DNA of 64,000 nt, taken from assembly GCA_000328365.1 (NCBI GenBank), contig KB300390.1, forward strand, positions 218,511 through 282,510. Reading direction: 5' to 3'. Shown here in pieces: positions 63,470-64,000 of this stretch. The position numbers were made by a program, and so were the translations under genes. The notes beneath the pieces were generated by a model. That model was not told the DNA's origin and searched no databases. It saw nothing but the letters and a program-made list of their open reading frames with translations. Within the stretch, counting starts at the first letter, position 1; each line of letters opens with the position of its first letter. The stretch is from Capitella teleta (taxonomy: Eukaryota; Annelida; Polychaeta; Capitellidae).

Positions 63470-63602
63470 TGGTCGCATTGTACAGGTGGTCACTGAATAC
63501 AGGGTCACTTACATGTTAATGTGGACGGACGTATTTTAGGGTGATCGTTTGGGGCAGGTGGTCACTGACTACAGGTGGTCGCTAACACAGGTTTTATTGT
63601 AA
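63470..63602. repeat. mariner-like MITE fragment
   Basis: Three copies of CAGGTGGTC(A/G)CT and an end reading CACAGGTTTTATTGTA, inverted TACAATAAAACCTGTG. Repeats of this GGTGGTC...ACAGGTT style terminate IS630/Tc1-type MITEs in several invertebrates. No left end recognised. Confidence 0.4.
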
Positions 63603-64000
63603 CTCAAAAGGTTCTGAAACAATGATTATTCAGCTGAAATATCCATTATAATTGACTCGTGCCCGAAATTTAATACTTTTTTGGTGTTTTGTTATGAAAA
63701 CACTAGTGCTTTAGGAAACGATTGGACCAATCGCTGCCATTGAGTAACACACAGGTTCATCTGAAAATTGAATTCGTACATTAAAACATGGTGACGTGAG
63801 TTTAACCGAAATAACCTAAATATTAAGCAACTCATAAGAACGCATTTATTGATTGTTTTTCTCAGAATATGCATTTTGGGGTTATCTAACTTTTAATGAT
63901 CATATCTCAGTGACCGCTCATCAAATTTCTTTGAAGCAAGCACCAAAATGTCCAGCTTTTTAATTTTCACTAACTTAGATTTTGTTTGCCACATATCTGC

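Overview
This is metazoan DNA, most likely from an invertebrate. The genes are split by GT-AG introns, polyadenylation signals are AATAAA, CpG is not visibly depleted, and intron size is bimodal: many introns of 46-64 nt sit beside introns of several kb to 18 kb. The interspersed repeats are Tc1/mariner, hAT and non-LTR (LINE) types. The phylum cannot be fixed from the sequence; very short introns would suit an arthropod or another protostome, but this is only a guess. A 50-N assembly gap lies at 20977-21026.

One large plus-strand gene fills positions 2904-54608. I could chain 26 coding exons with matching phase at every junction, assuming a true gap size of 1 mod 3, giving about 2,240 residues. 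Exons 1-10 (2904-31055) encode an F-BAR domain plus coiled-coil extension of the FES/FER type. Exons 11-18 (41591-47999) encode a linker with a basic amphipathic helix and the DPVY segment typical of STAC proteins. Exon 19 (48050-51724) is a 3.7-kb exon for a disordered Ser/Arg/Glu-rich region with repeated QKSFS motifs. Exons 20-26 (53248-54608) add more KSxS motifs and end in a STAC-type SH3 domain plus second SH3-like domain. No kinase, SH2 or C1 domain is visible. An F-BAR module joined to a STAC-type tandem SH3 is the most interesting feature of the window. Possible isoforms are a 206-codon Ser-rich alternative exon (28440-29058) and an early 3' end after exon 19 (stop at 51781, AATAAA at 52115).

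Intron 1 (18 kb) holds a foldback repeat near 4.9 kb, an apparently intronless minus-strand coiled-coil ORF with an acidic tail (14911-15285), and a decayed Tc1 copy (about 15.95-16.96 kb).

A second, small minus-strand gene (56773-57441, four coding exons, 172 residues, Gln-rich) converges on the big gene. Their polyadenylation signals lie only about 100 bp apart near 55.6-55.7 kb. Short motifs (KRRxLLEE, HND, GxIMEL) give it a tentative likeness to HCF-1 regulator HCFC1R1.

From 57.6 kb to the right edge the window is repeat-rich: a lone hAT-type terminus, a complete-looking 1.9-kb non-autonomous hAT element with an 8-bp target duplication (57938-59840), a CpG-rich block that may be the promoter of the small gene (about 60.1-60.5 kb), a broken LINE (61.3-62.96 kb), another hAT-type end (62958-63057) and a mariner-like fragment (about 63.47-63.60 kb).

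All exon and homology calls come from reading the sequence by eye. No transcript or database evidence was available.
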